From the NCBI GenBank assembly GCA_037974965.1, contig JBBPFI010000002.1, forward strand, positions 1,178,001 to 1,242,000: 64,000 nucleotides of DNA, given 5' to 3'. The stretch is from Dacryopinax spathularia. Its lineage: Eukaryota; Basidiomycota; Dacrymycetes; Dacrymycetales; Dacrymycetaceae. Positions 35,542-46,155 of the stretch are shown piece after piece. How positions within the stretch are numbered: the first letter of the stretch is position 1; the number at the start of each line of letters is the position of its first letter. A program made the position numbers and the translations under genes. Below the pieces are notes generated by a model. The model did not search any database, was not told the origin of the DNA, and saw nothing but the letters and a program-made list of their open reading frames with translations.

Positions 35542-36588
35542 TGTGTGACTGTGTAACTGTTGTTTGTTAGAAAAACTTGTCTGTAATGGGTCGATACCCA
35601 ATGGACTTATACATATACCGCTTGAAGAAACAATTATGCAATTTGATTCTGGCCTTCAAAAGTACGGATGTGATTCGACTCGTCCTTCACTGAGCGTATT
35701 GCACTTCCGGCCAGGTCTAAACAGGGCAAAGATGCCCGTGCACGTCCGGTGCGTGCCATGAAGGCTGCCGATGCCCTAGGCCAAAGGGTTGACTGACCAG
35801 TCTGTAAAAAGTCGCTAACAACGACCATCCAGCTCCGCGGCATCATGTGCAGATTCCCTGGACCGTGCGTGGGCGAATTGCTGGACCAGCGACTGCCGAA
35901 GCGGGTGCGAAGTCTCATGACGACCCGGCGGGATACACTTCATTTCGTAGATAGCGACTACAATCTAATCGCGAGGAGTCAAGAAGTATCGTCAAGCTTA
36001 GACGTGCCGTTGTTGCGAGACGTTCGTGATGGCAACGCGACGGGCGGGGATGATCCGTTCGGCATCTCGGCCTTTAGTGGCAGTGTTATGTGGAAAGCTT
36101 ATGTGTGTGGGGTCTTTTGCCCATCATGATCATCATCATCTTTCTCGGACGCGCTGATACTTCCAACAAGCAATCTGTGCTTTACTTACTGGATTTGCTG
36201 GTATCTTGGGACTACATCACTTCTATTTGCGTAATCACGTGGGAACCTTGATGGACTACGGCGCCTAGTAACTGCCCGATATGGTGAATCGTATGGTATC
36301 CTCATCGGCATTCGTTCGCTTGGCGACCATGAGCTCGATTGACAAAGCTCGTGTTGCCATGACTGGCGTGGGACGGCTTCTCGTCATCCTTCCCATCTCC
36401 GTTCTCCCACTGGATATAAGGATGCCTGGCTTCCCGTCTCCTGCTCCTCACCAGCTGCGCTGCTGTCATCCCCGTTCATCGTTCTCTGTCTATCAACCCT
36501 GAGCCCGGCGCTCTTACTCCACTTCAGTTGACCTGAGCCTGTCCTTACCTCGAGTTCTCTATCTTCGTTCCTGCATCCAACTGCCGCT
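35542..36588 (+). other. Intergenic region before the secreted-protein gene
   Basis: About 1 kb; no frame has family character on either strand. A TATA-like element lies at 36415. Confidence 0.4.
36415..36420 (+). promoter_or_regulatory. Candidate TATA element of secreted-protein gene
   Basis: TATAAG within GGATATAAGGA lies about 170 bp upstream of the ATG. This is plausible if the leader is about 140 bp. Confidence 0.35.
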
Positions 36589-37446
36589 ATGCATTGTCGT
36601 CTCTCTATTCTGTCAGTTCTGGCGCTCGCTTCGGCTGCCTTCGCCTTCCCCGTCGCGCACCCCGAGACCAAGGCCGCCGCTGCGCTGCGACGAGCAGCCG
36701 CAATCAACTTTGGTACTTGCAGCGACCCGGAGGTGACCGACAACAACGGCGTCTTCAGCGTTGGGAATACCGTGAGTACCATAACAGCCCCTCGTGCAAT
36801 GTTCCGTTCTGATCTTCCTTGATCAACAGAAAGACTTCGGTTCCGTCCAGTCGTCCAAGTTCTTAGACGACGTCGTTCTTGGTATCTGCCAAGTTCTGGC
36901 AACCAACTGCGGTGTTGATGGTATCACTAATGGTAGGCGGTACATCAGATACTCAATGGCAATGTCTCATCAGACTGTTAGGTGACTGTTCCACCGCCGC
37001 CTCCGATGCGATCGGTGTTGGCAACTCCGCAGCTGCTGCTGACGAGTTCAATTCCGTCCTCGGTATAACGGTATGTTATCGACGGCATCTACCGTCCGTC
37101 ATGTACTGATGGATGGGCAGAGTGACTTCGCATCCACCGCTGCAGCTGCGGGTGGAGGAGCGGCTGCTGCCACGACTACTAAAGCGGCTGCTGCCAGCAA
37201 GACGAAAGCCGCCTCAGTTGGCAAGGCGACCCACACTGTGAGTTACTTTCTTAATCCAAGTCTTGCTCTTCTAATAAGCTACACAGAATGTCGCCGCGGC
37301 TGCTTCCGACAGTGAGTCACTGCACGGCTTCTAGCTGCATTATGCTGACTCCATTATCAGAGAACGGCCAAGGTCAATCGCACGGGAGCGGGAGCGGGAG
37401 CGGGAGCGGTCAGAAGACGGAGTGCGCGCGCAGCTCTACTTCCTGA
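36589..37446 (+). CDS. Small secreted cysteine-containing protein, 200 aa
   Basis: Six exons (36589-36771, 36830-36932, 36982-37070, 37121-37237, 37287-37311, 37361-37446) give 200 aa. The first 20 residues (MHCRLSILSVLALASAAFAF) form a clear signal peptide with a cleavage site after AFA. The mature part begins with a propeptide-like ETKAAAALRRAAA and then NFGTCSDPEV, a motif common in small secreted basidiomycete proteins. Four Cys follow in a compact domain (CSDPEV, GICQVLATNC, GDCSTAA), probably forming disulfides. The C-terminal half is low-complexity Ala/Thr/Lys and then (GS)n, ending SSTS, as seen in wall-associated proteins. No enzymatic motif is seen. Splice phases agree throughout. 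Its function is unknown, perhaps cell wall or host/substrate interaction. Confidence 0.8.
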
Positions 37447-37815
37447 GCAGCCTTCGCAGATCAAGCGCAAGGTTGATGTTCTGAGCTTCGCGGACGGCTC
37501 GACACTGTATATGTGGATTACTAGACAGAACCTTGAATGAGCATCCGCTTCTGCCAATCTTCCTGTGGTCGTACAACAATTCGCGATTCATTTCGACACA
37601 ATGTACAACATGCGAGCGTTACAACAGAAGATTCGACAGAATACACTTCCCTTCCTTCAAGATTCAGCCTGACACAAACAAGATAGACCGTTAAGCGCTG
37701 CGCTGCACGTCCTCCGGATCGACGAAGAAAAACGTGAACTACCATGGGGTTACTATGGACGGGGTTGTCAGCCTAGCCCTCGCGGTTCATGGCTGGGGGG
37801 CAGGACGCACCTGTA

Positions 37816-40135
37816 CTGTAGTGGACAAAGTAGGTGCGCGTCACCAAACCCTAATGGAAGCAAATTTTTGTCGTCCAAAGTGCGCGATCTCAGGAAAGGC
37901 TGGTGACAGTGCGCGTTCTTGCCATCAACATGCCTGACAATACCTTACCACCTGCTGGCAGCATTCTTAACTACTTGAAACCTGTCCCCACCCAGCAGTA
38001 TCTCCAGGAGACCAACCAGCGGCTAGAGGAGGAAAGAGAGGAGAGGGAGGTGGCAAGAGTAGAGCGACGTTTCCAAGCAGCTTTGAAAGCGAGGCGAGAC
38101 CAAGAGGCATTGAGGGTGAGAAAAAGAGAGGATAAGAGACGGTCAAGAGCACGTCAGAGGAAAGCGGACCTGCTGGGTACTGAGGTGCGCCGCTCTCTTG
38201 CTTTTTTCAGCTTGAGCTCGAAGTTGATTTTGCAACATAGAAGCGACCTATGGAGCTCACCGGTTCTGAATCACCATCGGACGATGAACCAGTTGAGATT
38301 CAGCCCTTGCTGTCTGCTGGTCCAAAAGCAGACCTTTCCCGACCATTTCGCAAAGCAAGTTCGCAACCAGCTAAGAACATGAATTGGTTCGCACCATTCA
38401 TCTGGGATGATATCGAGCAAGCACGGAAAGATGTAGGCTGGCATCCAGCTAAGATCGAGGCTCTTCTCAAGCGACGGAAACCAGCAGTGTTTGCCAGCCA
38501 GCCAGCTATCCATCATGGTACGATTCGTCGCTGGATGAAACCCGGAGGTGGATGGACAGAAGCAGTCCAGAGGCGGATTAAGAGTCATTACCGACAGATT
38601 TACAATGCAACCGGGCAGACTGGAGTGTTGGTAAGCAGCTCTTTCTTCTGCATGAGCAGGCTTGCTAAAGATCGAGTCAGACTGGTTGTATTGATACAGT
38701 CGAAAAAATCAAGACCCAGCTCATCCAGCTCCGAGAGGCCTTAATTGCGCTTTCTGCACACCTTTGTCAAGGCATCATTCTTGGACACCTTTCTGAAGAT
38801 CATTCAGAAGTCTTTACAAGGATTGTGCGCCGCACCGGCCAGCCATTCACTGTCTCGCTGAAGTTTGTCCGGCGGTTCCTGCATGCCCAACTGGGTTGGT
38901 CGATCCGACATGCCACTAAAGCAGGCCAGCTGGTTCCAGAAGACTATCAAGAACAGTGCTACCGTCTTTGCCTGCGCACTGCCTGGCTCATCAAGCACTA
39001 TCGTATCCCGGCAGACTGCATTGTCAACTCGGATCAGATGCAGGTTCAACTTCAGCATGGCGGTTCGATCACTTATGCTGCGAGGGGATCAAAGCAGGTG
39101 GAAGTTCTTGGGAAAGATGAGAAGCGGGCATTTACTGCTGTTACTGGCTTATCTGCGGCGGGTCAACTTCTGCCCTTTCAGTCAGTATGGGAGGGAACCA
39201 CAAACTGCTCCCTTCCTTTCGGTAACAAACCAAACAAATCTCAAGAACTCCGTGATGCGCTTAATGCTGGTCATCTCTTTGCACTTGCCCCGAACACTTA
39301 TTGGTCAACACAACCGACAATGGAGCAGTATGTCCGTGACTTGCTGGTACCCCACTTTCATCGCCAGAATGAACGCCATGGCCGGAGTTCGGATGCCCGC
39401 TGCATCTGGATCATCGATGTCTGGAGTATCCACCGAAGCGAAGCCTTTCGTGGTTGGATGCAAGCTACATATCCGTGGATCCTCCTACAATTCATACCAG
39501 GGAATTGTACCGGCATTATGCAACCAGCAGATGCCGGTATGCAGCGCCCCCTCAAGAACGTGATTCGAAAAGCCGCACTAGACGATGTTGTCAATGAGAC
39601 CCGACAGCTCCTTCGGGCTGGCACACCACCAGAAGAGCTCCAATGTGATGTCACCCTCCCAACGCTACGAAAGCGAAGTGTAACCTGGCTGATGAAGGCA
39701 CATGCAGAGTGCAATCGACCGGAGATTGTTTTGAAGGCATGGGAGCTCTGTCGCTGCGGAAAAGATAACATGACACTGGCATATGACTGTCTGACATCGC
39801 CAGCCACTCAGCGGTTACTGGACGATCTTCCCTTCCAGGATGGCCAGCTGTTCCGTCAAATTCTGCCTCGAGGTGGTATCCATGATCTCGGACTGCAAGG
39901 GGTGCGCCTTGGGGAGGATGAAGAAACTGAGCATGGGATTGATACCTTAGATATCATTTTGGATGAGGAAGCAGTTGGTACAACAGCAGATGATCATGAC
40001 GCAGACCTTATCATGTTGGATTGATATCATCAATGAAAGTGCGCGGTTTTTGAAACAGCTGGTGACAGAAGCGGAAAGTGCGCGGTTTTGGGCCCTGGTG
40101 ACCGGTGACCTGCGCACCTACTTTGTCCACTACAG
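37816..40135 (+). mobile_element. Tc1/mariner-pogo-type DNA transposon, apparently complete
   Basis: This 2,320-bp element has perfect 24-bp terminal inverted repeats, starting CTGTAGTGGACAAAGTAGGT, at 37816 and ending at 40135. TA dinucleotides flank both sides (37814-37815 and 40136-40137), the usual target-site duplication of this superfamily. Subterminal copies of a GTGCGCG word and of CTGGTGACAG occur near both ends and are likely transposase-binding sites. The single gene inside is intact over three exons. Near-identical ends and an open transposase suggest a recent insertion. Confidence 0.93.
37930..40024 (+). CDS. DDE-superfamily transposase (pogo/Fot1-like)
   Basis: Three exons (37930-38184, 38241-38630, 38681-40024) give 662 aa. 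The second acceptor was chosen because it alone keeps phase, joining TGVL to TGCIDTVEKIK. Residues 15-80 form a charged coiled coil. A helix-turn-helix-like region (HGTIRRWMKPGGGW) lies at about 180-195. The catalytic core has NSDQMQ (D333), WIIDVWSIHRS (D461) and MQPADAGMQRPLK (D499), with 37 residues between the second and third acids, fitting the DDE_1 (PF03184) pattern with a final D. No internal stop is seen. It lies between the terminal repeats of the element at 37816-40135 and is probably functional. An acidic C-terminal tail follows the core. Confidence 0.9.
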
Positions 40136-40142
40136 TACTCTC

Positions 40143-40603
40143 CTACTGCACGATCTTCAAATAAGCCGAATCGACGATTGGCGCATCGCCGGAGTTTCGT
40201 CTACCACGCACAAGCTTCTCGGCCTCGGCGATGATGTTTTCCATTGAATTAATCAGGCCTTTCGCCTCAAGCATGCGAAGGTGGTAGCGCAGCCAATTGA
40301 TCGGGTCGTTGAGCCCCTCGTCCTTCCAAATGTCTTGCACTACCTCCGCAAACTTCCTGCATTCGCCTCTGTAGTCTTCTCGTGACTTTGGGCTATTGAG
40401 CATAGCGATTCTGATGAAGAGCGCCACATTGGTGGTTCCTCGTACGTCGTTAATCTCTTTGGCGAGGACGGACAGCCCGGCCTGCTCGTAGAATGTCGGC
40501 ACATTGCGGAAGCCGCTGGCGCCGCCCAAGTGTAGATACGTTGAGTACTGTTTACGTCTCCCATTCCCATACCGTTCGTAAGGAATTCGGTGGATTCGGT
40601 CAT
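40143..40603 (-). CDS. Small partner protein P3 of an APH kinase (unknown family)
   Basis: The proposed two-exon model is 40556-40603 and 40143-40481, giving 128 aa. The start MTESTEFLTN follows an A/C-rich leader. The intron GTAAAC...GAGCAG is in phase. The main exon is open further upstream without an ATG-led leader, so a longer single-exon product starting at 40676 cannot be excluded. Similarity to P1 and P2 is clear in the second exon: RGTTNVALFIRIA against RRTSNAFWLLHIA, then a helical segment with EAKGLI against SQGLVG, and the C-terminal APIVDSAYLKIV against APITDAQPFITV. It is head-to-head with kinase 4 (247 bp between ATGs). The pogo-type transposon ends 7 bp beyond its stop codon. 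Confidence 0.6.
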
Positions 40604-40850
40604 GACGAAGACGCTGTGAATGTTGTAAAGATGTTGAACTGGGTGTGTGCCAGCACGACAATGGCGGCAAACCCATATGAAGCACTTCACTTCTAATCAC
40701 GACCAAAAAGATGCCGTGATGCACGCTAACGCGGTCTCGGAGGCAGCCGAACCGTCATCCACAGCGCCCTTCGTTCCTTACTCGTCAGTGCGTAGCGCAG
40801 TTTGCGCGCCTCTCAGTAATTCTGAGTTACTGACAGAATTTGGTCAGGAC

Positions 40851-41822
40851 ATGTTGGATATCCCAACGAAGGCTTTTTGGCCGCCAGAAGTTCCAGCCGA
40901 TTCGTGCAAAAAGTCTATAATCCTTCGATTGTGGTCGACCTTGCCCTGCCGATGGCGTGTTGGTATTTACCACCTCCTCTGGAATCTTTCTCCCAGGCTC
41001 TTTCAGAGGCACGGCCGCAAGTCGGGGCCTCGGAAGGTGGCACCGGGCCTCTTTCTCAAGCATAACCTGCGAGAAGGGGGCGCGGACGAAGCCAACGCCC
41101 TTCTCCAGGTTGCCAAACATACGAACATACCAGCCCCTCGTCTTTACGATTGCGTCGCCTATACCCCTAATCCTAAATTGGAGATATTCGAGGATCGCGT
41201 CTATCTCCTGATTTCGGAGATACCTGGAACTACCCTCGAACGCGTCATGCTCGAAATGAGTTCCGACGCCAAGGACCGTATCGCAGAAGACCTTCGAGCA
41301 TGTCTTGACCAGTTGAACCGAATTCCGAACCCCTATGGCCACGCGATCTGCAGCCCGTCGGGCGGCCCGATACGTGCTCCCTATATATTTCCAGGATTGG
41401 ACATCCCACCCCAACAACGGCTCGCCGATCTGAACGAGTACCTGAAGAGGTGGACGCAATGTTGCCCAGAAGAATTTCAGAAGAAGTTCCGTCCCGTGCT
41501 AGACAACACGACCTATTCGATCCGATTCTGCCATGGCGATCTCGCACCGCGCAACATCATGGTTCAGAATGGTCGTATATCTGGGCTGATCGATTGGGGG
41601 GAAGCAGCATGGATGCCGGTATACTGGGAGTACGTTTGCGCTCTGCACACGGGCGTCCGGGTGTCGAAAACGTTCAAGCCCATCATCAGAAGCGCTCTTC
41701 GTGAATGCTACGATGCTGAGAGGGAGGTTTTCTACAACATCAATGAACTTCAAGCAGGATGTCCTTCCAGCGAGCTCTCTGCATCGGTGGAGGATGGGGA
41801 GGAGGAGTGGAACGTCGAGTAA
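40851..41822 (+). CDS. APH-type kinase, subfamily B (kinase 4)
   Basis: This is a single-exon APH-fold phosphotransferase of 323 aa from the ATG at 40851. In-frame ATGs also exist at 40719 and 40677. The 40851 start is chosen because MLDIPTKAF matches the start block MLWIPTKAS of kinase 2 and gives nearly the same length. The spacing to P3 then equals that of the other pairs. The catalytic loop HGDLAPRN and the metal segment LIDWGEAAWMPVYWEY are intact, with N-lobe EANALLQVAKHTNIPAP. It is closest to kinase 2 (both (A/G)EAAW). It is followed 213 bp later by kinase 5 on the same strand. The substrate is unknown. Confidence 0.87.
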   Translation: MLDIPTKAFWPPEVPADSCKKSIILRLWSTLPCRWRVGIYHLLWNLSPRLFQRHGRKSGPRKVAPGLFLKHNLREGGADEANALLQVAKHTNIPAPRLYDCVAYTPNPKLEIFEDRVYLLISEIPGTTLERVMLEMSSDAKDRIAEDLRACLDQLNRIPNPYGHAICSPSGGPIRAPYIFPGLDIPPQQRLADLNEYLKRWTQCCPEEFQKKFRPVLDNTTYSIRFCHGDLAPRNIMVQNGRISGLIDWGEAAWMPVYWEYVCALHTGVRVSKTFKPIIRSALRECYDAEREVFYNINELQAGCPSSELSASVEDGEEEWNVE

Positions 41823-42035
41823 CACCCTCTTTGTGACATACGATCGGTGTGCGTAAGAGAAGAAAGACCCCTTTGAACACGTGGGATAGCCGAGAAAGAC
41901 GAGTCACGACGCGCCTACGAAGTGACCATGTACGGTCAACATTGCCTGGCTCCTCCTGTCTCGGACGCGCCCGAGCAGTGATTGCGGTTCAGCTCCCGCT
42001 AGCATGTTTGATCTCTGTCCTCGTGCTTCGCGTAC

Positions 42036-43166
42036 ATGACACCGCCCAGACTCTTGCCCCTCTCGCTGGCTCGTCATGCGAGGCGCCATCCAAAGGTTCT
42101 GCAACGCACCTACCGGTCTCTAAGAAGGCTCTTCGAGCCGAGCTACATTGTGATAGTCGAGCGACCCAGCTCGCTGTCCGCCTTGCTTTCTGGCGATGCC
42201 CCGCTGCCATGGCGAATCTGGCTCGTCCTGCCGACCTCGATCCGGTTCGCAGTCTACCGCGCGATCTGGTGGATAGCCGATCGTATTGCGCCACGAGTGC
42301 GAACCACCCGAGTCCATCAGATTTTACCCAGCATATACCTGAAGCATGGTCAGATCAGACCTAGCGAACCACACGCAATGGCGCTTATTCGACGACACAC
42401 CGACCTACATACTTCGATTGCTCTCGACTACATTGGTTGGAAAGAGGAGCTCCCTTACAGCAAGATGTACGGCATTGAGCCATTCCGGAAGGCATTCTTG
42501 CTCATGACCGCCGCACGTGGGCAACCCCTCCTCGAAGTCATGGACACGTTATCGCCGGAACAGATCGCGACGATCGGACAGGACCTCCATGTATATCTTG
42601 CTACCTTACGCACGATTCCGAGCCCCTACCCCCTTGCAGTTTGCAGCTCAAGCGGGGAGAGCCTGGATGCACCAGCCTTCGCTCATTCTAAACCTCGGGA
42701 CCTTCCGGTTTTCAAGGACATGGCAGCATTTCATGCATGGGTTCAAGAGGATAGACATCCGTCTTGGCCATACATGCAAACCATTTTGCCACCAATACTT
42801 GAAAAATACGAGTCAGCAAAGACGGTATTCACTCATGGCGACCTCTCTGCGGACAACATCCTCATACATAACGGCCGATTGTCAGGTCTTATCGACTGGG
42901 AGACATCCGGATGGCTCCCTCCCTATTGGGAATATATGTCCGCCCGTTTCGAGGGCTTGCCATTGTGCGAGAGGATCGTCGAGTTGGCGATGCCCGAGGA
43001 CTACACTGTGGAGCGACGGGACATGCTTGTAGCAGGATCGATCAAGTTTCGCAGCGGGGCATATAGACAGGTCTGGCGGGAGTGGCTCGCTACGCACGGA
43101 CACGCGCCCGCATCCGCATGTCAGTCATCGCGAAAGGACGAGCCTTCCATTTCCCCGGCAATCTGA
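42036..43166 (+). CDS. APH-type kinase, subfamily A (kinase 5)
   Basis: This is a single-exon APH-fold phosphotransferase of 376 aa. It is the closest relative of kinase 3 in the window, sharing PSYIVIVERPSSLSALL, SIALDYI, VMDTLSPEQIATIGQDL and FTHGDLSADN. The metal segment LIDWETSGWLPPYWEY is intact. The N-terminus of about 30 residues (MTPPRLLPLSLARHARRHPK) is basic and differs from kinase 3, so the exact start is less certain. It is in tandem with kinase 4 and has no partner gene of its own. That makes cluster III an A-plus-B kinase pair with a single small partner, as in cluster I. Confidence 0.87.
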   Translation: MTPPRLLPLSLARHARRHPKVLQRTYRSLRRLFEPSYIVIVERPSSLSALLSGDAPLPWRIWLVLPTSIRFAVYRAIWWIADRIAPRVRTTRVHQILPSIYLKHGQIRPSEPHAMALIRRHTDLHTSIALDYIGWKEELPYSKMYGIEPFRKAFLLMTAARGQPLLEVMDTLSPEQIATIGQDLHVYLATLRTIPSPYPLAVCSSSGESLDAPAFAHSKPRDLPVFKDMAAFHAWVQEDRHPSWPYMQTILPPILEKYESAKTVFTHGDLSADNILIHNGRLSGLIDWETSGWLPPYWEYMSARFEGLPLCERIVELAMPEDYTVERRDMLVAGSIKFRSGAYRQVWREWLATHGHAPASACQSSRKDEPSISPAI

Positions 43167-43499
43167 CGGTGTACATACTTTTTTGGACTTCATGGGTTGG
43201 AAGAGGGCTCTTTGAATGTATATTTGGACTTCTCAAACTCATCCTAGCGACTCTGCGATGATTCACCACCCGGGTGCTGCAGTAACCCCCAGGCCAGGGG
43301 CCGGACGACAGGTCCTGGGGTCCACATTTCTCAGTGTCTCTCCACATGGACATATCAGGCCAAATTCCGGACAACTCGCCTGATCGCAGTTTTCTAGCAA
43401 AGCAGGCCAGCGCATACACACCATCATAATATCTCATCTCTACACCTACCTGCTAGACTATCTTTCCGTCTCAGTGGGATCTGCATAGAATCTGTTAGG
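43167..43499 (+). other. Intergenic region between kinase 5 and the GNAT gene
   Basis: About 330 bp with no supported gene. It presumably holds the kinase 3' UTR and the acetyltransferase promoter. Confidence 0.4.
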
Positions 43500-44246
43500 A
43501 TGGCTGCAAAGTTCACGATACGCGAAGCGAAGGAAGATGATATCGTCAGTTCCACCTTCTCCTTACCAGCACAACCTACGACCTCACTCATTGAGTCCAG
43601 CCTGATATCCTTCGCCTGATCCTCGCTCTCGTACGTCCTTCCCATGCTCGTATCGTTATTCTGGCTAAGAACAGCATATAGGCAACATACGAGAAAGCCC
43701 CCGAATCGGCCAAAGCGACCCCGGACCTCCTCAAGAAGAACCTGTTCGGCCCCCACCCCTACGCACATACCCTACTGGCGTTCGTAGAGGGGAAAGCAGT
43801 GGGGATCGCCATGTACTTCTTCAACTTCTCGACATGGACCGGGAAGCCTGGGTTATTCGTGCGTTCTTGCTTGCTCGCTGTGCTGGCGTGGGGCGAGGGC
43901 TGACTGCGTGACTGGGTGGTTTGGTTATGCGTAGCTGGAAGACCTGTTTGTCGAGCCGGAGTATCGGAAGATGGGGATTGGGAAGGCGCTGTTTGGCGAG
44001 CTGGGGAGGGTGGCGGAGGAGCGGGAGTGTGGGAGGATGGACTGGTCTGTTTTGAAGGTACGCTCCATCAAACTCCAGCTACGAACACTCGTCTGATAGA
44101 TTGGGTAGTGGAACCAGCCAAGCATAGACTTCTACGAGAAAGCGCTCGGGGCGTTTGGGATGACGGAGTGGCAGGGTATGCGGTTAGAGGAGGAGGGCAT
44201 CAAGGGGCTTCGACGGTTCCGGGTCGCGGAGGCTACACAGGCATGA
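43500..44246 (+). CDS. GNAT acetyltransferase, diamine/thialysine (SSAT-like)
   Basis: Five exons (43500-43544, 43601-43630, 43682-43858, 43935-44057, 44109-44246) give 170 aa, the size of spermidine/spermine N1-acetyltransferase-like enzymes. The acetyl-CoA loop is in LFVEPEYRKMGIGKALFGEL (R-x-x-G-x-G/A). The C-terminal SSAT-type motif WNQPSIDFYEKALGA is formed right after a splice. The N-terminal MAAKFTIREAKEDDI and the substrate-side MYFFNFSTWTGKPG are also typical. It acetylates a small amine, perhaps a polyamine or thialysine; the substrate is not fixed by sequence. All introns are 51-76 bp and in phase. No unusual residues are seen at the motifs. Confidence 0.9.
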
Positions 44247-44430
44247 TAGAAGTGGAAGCTGGTGGAAGGATTGTACCAACGCTATATGCGTGTATTGTCC
44301 ATCATACATTGGAGGGAATCTTATAGAAGGATGCGGCCCATGTAGGCGGCATATATCAACGATGCTCGCGCAGGGTGCATACATCTGCCCTTAGTAGCCA
44401 ATGCGCATACATCCTCGTCTCTCCGCAACC

Positions 44431-46155
44431 TTATCCGCCCCTAGCCAATCTCCCCGCTCCTTCCCTCAGCATCCCCATCCCAACCCCAACAACGCCCCTC
44501 CAATCCACATTCCCCACCTTCAACCCGCCCTCTGCACCATATATCGCCACTAGTACACCTGCGCCCAAAACGAGTACGGCCATAAGCGTCCTCAGTTCTT
44601 GTTCTCTTGTTCTCCTTCCTTTGCTGCCCGCCGGCGTGCCTTTCAGCTCCTTTGAGGCGTCTTCCTCGTCGTCGGACAGGTCGAGCGATGTAACGAGGCC
44701 TGAGGAGTCCAGCACGAGCTCTTCGGCAGGGGATTCGCTAATTGTGGGAGGCCAGGAGGATCTGTGGACCGATGCGGGTCCAAGGGTCTGGGAGAGCTTG
44801 AGATCTGGGTGAGAGGGTGGGAAGAGAGCCATGAGGTCGTCGGCTCTTTGCAGTAGCGAGGGTAGGTGCACGGGCGGGGGAGGCGAAGTGAGGGGGGACG
44901 AGCTGGGAGTATAGGAAGGGAGGGAAGACGCGGAGGTAGGGGTTGGCGGCGTGGAGTCTTCTGGTTCTGGTTCTGCTTGGGAGGGAGGGGTGGAATGAGA
45001 CGGATGGGAGGGACCGTCGAGTAGCGGTGGGAGGCCCGAGAGGAGAACGTAGAGCGCGCCTTCGTCCCCGTCCTCCCGCATTCGCTGGAGCAGCTCATCT
45101 TTCCTTTCTAGTATCAGCTGTACATGAGTCAATACCAGATCGTCAACCCTTTGAAGAAGATAGAGGACACACAGCAGCAGTAAGATAGACGACCGCTACC
45201 GGCTCTCTAGCAAGCAGGTAGTCCCATATATGCTGTATGAGCGGCAGAGTCGGCACGTCATGCGCAAACAGCGTGAGGAGGTTCGACAGCGCATAATACG
45301 GCAGCGGCGTGGTCTGCTCTATAATCTGCACATACTCTGGGTCGGCGAGTCGGATCAGGCGTCTCAATATCCTATCTCTCTAGTAAGCAAGTAGAAGCGG
45401 ATGTAGAGGGACGTCGAGGCGCACCGTAGTAGTCCCAGGAGCGGCTCCAGCCCATGTCCCATTGCGTCCCTAAACCTATACAAGCTCATTCTTTCCGCAC
45501 ATCTCTCTAGCATCCTTTCCTCACTTTCCGTCACCTCCGGCCCCGGCGCTAGCGTTAGCAGCAACACCGACAACACATCGTGGTATCCCTGAACGTAGGC
45601 GAGCTTGCGCCTTTTCCGGAGTGTGCGGGTTATTAGGGTGTTCAAGCGCGATTTGAGCACTTCTTTTTTAGAGTCGGGGAGGTCGGGATAGAGCACGAAG
45701 GAGCGGGCAGTGTCGAGCGCTATCTGGGATTCGTCTTTGTGTGGTTCGTCGGTGCAGTCCGGCTCGATCTCGGGAGGAGGCGCGAAGCTTCCTGAACCAG
45801 ATGTGGACGAAGACGCAACTGGCCCCTCTTCTTGTAACTCGTCTGTAGAATCAGGACGGCTGGATGAAGGGTCTGCTTGCAGTAGAAATGGCCTGCAATC
45901 ACTGATTAGTACGTGCTCGACACGCAGGAGAACAAGGACGTACCAAGCGACCTTCCTCGCCTCCCCGAACCCTCCCGGTTTGAGACTAAGCTCTCTGAGC
46001 CGTTTTGTATTGCGAGCATTGACGGCATCCAGTACCTGCTGCTCTGTCTTTGTATCTGTCACCGAGTCCATCCTCTGTACTTCTATAGAGCCGGGTGTGT
46101 GAGGCAGCAAGTCGGCCCGACGGTGAGGGGAGTGATGAGCCCCTAGAGTTGACAA
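44431..46155 (-). CDS. GYP8: TBC-domain RabGAP with C-terminal TM helix (Gyp8/TBC1D20-like)
   Basis: Four exons on the minus strand (45944-46155, 45425-45892, 45173-45371, 44431-45117) give 521 aa. The TBC domain shows WPFLLQA (formed across a splice), the arginine finger in IALDTARSFVLYP and the glutamine finger in YVQGYHDV. Further blocks are RRLIRLADPEY and PLIQHIWDYLLAREP. A Pro/Ser-rich linker follows, then a basic segment and one TM helix near the C-terminus (LMAVLVLGAGVLVAIYGA). This layout matches the ER-anchored Rab1/Ypt1 GAPs TBC1D20 and Gyp8. An in-frame ATG at 46071 (MDSVTDTKTEQQ) may be the true start; the extra 28 residues are unremarkable. It is divergent from the MFS gene. Confidence 0.85.
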
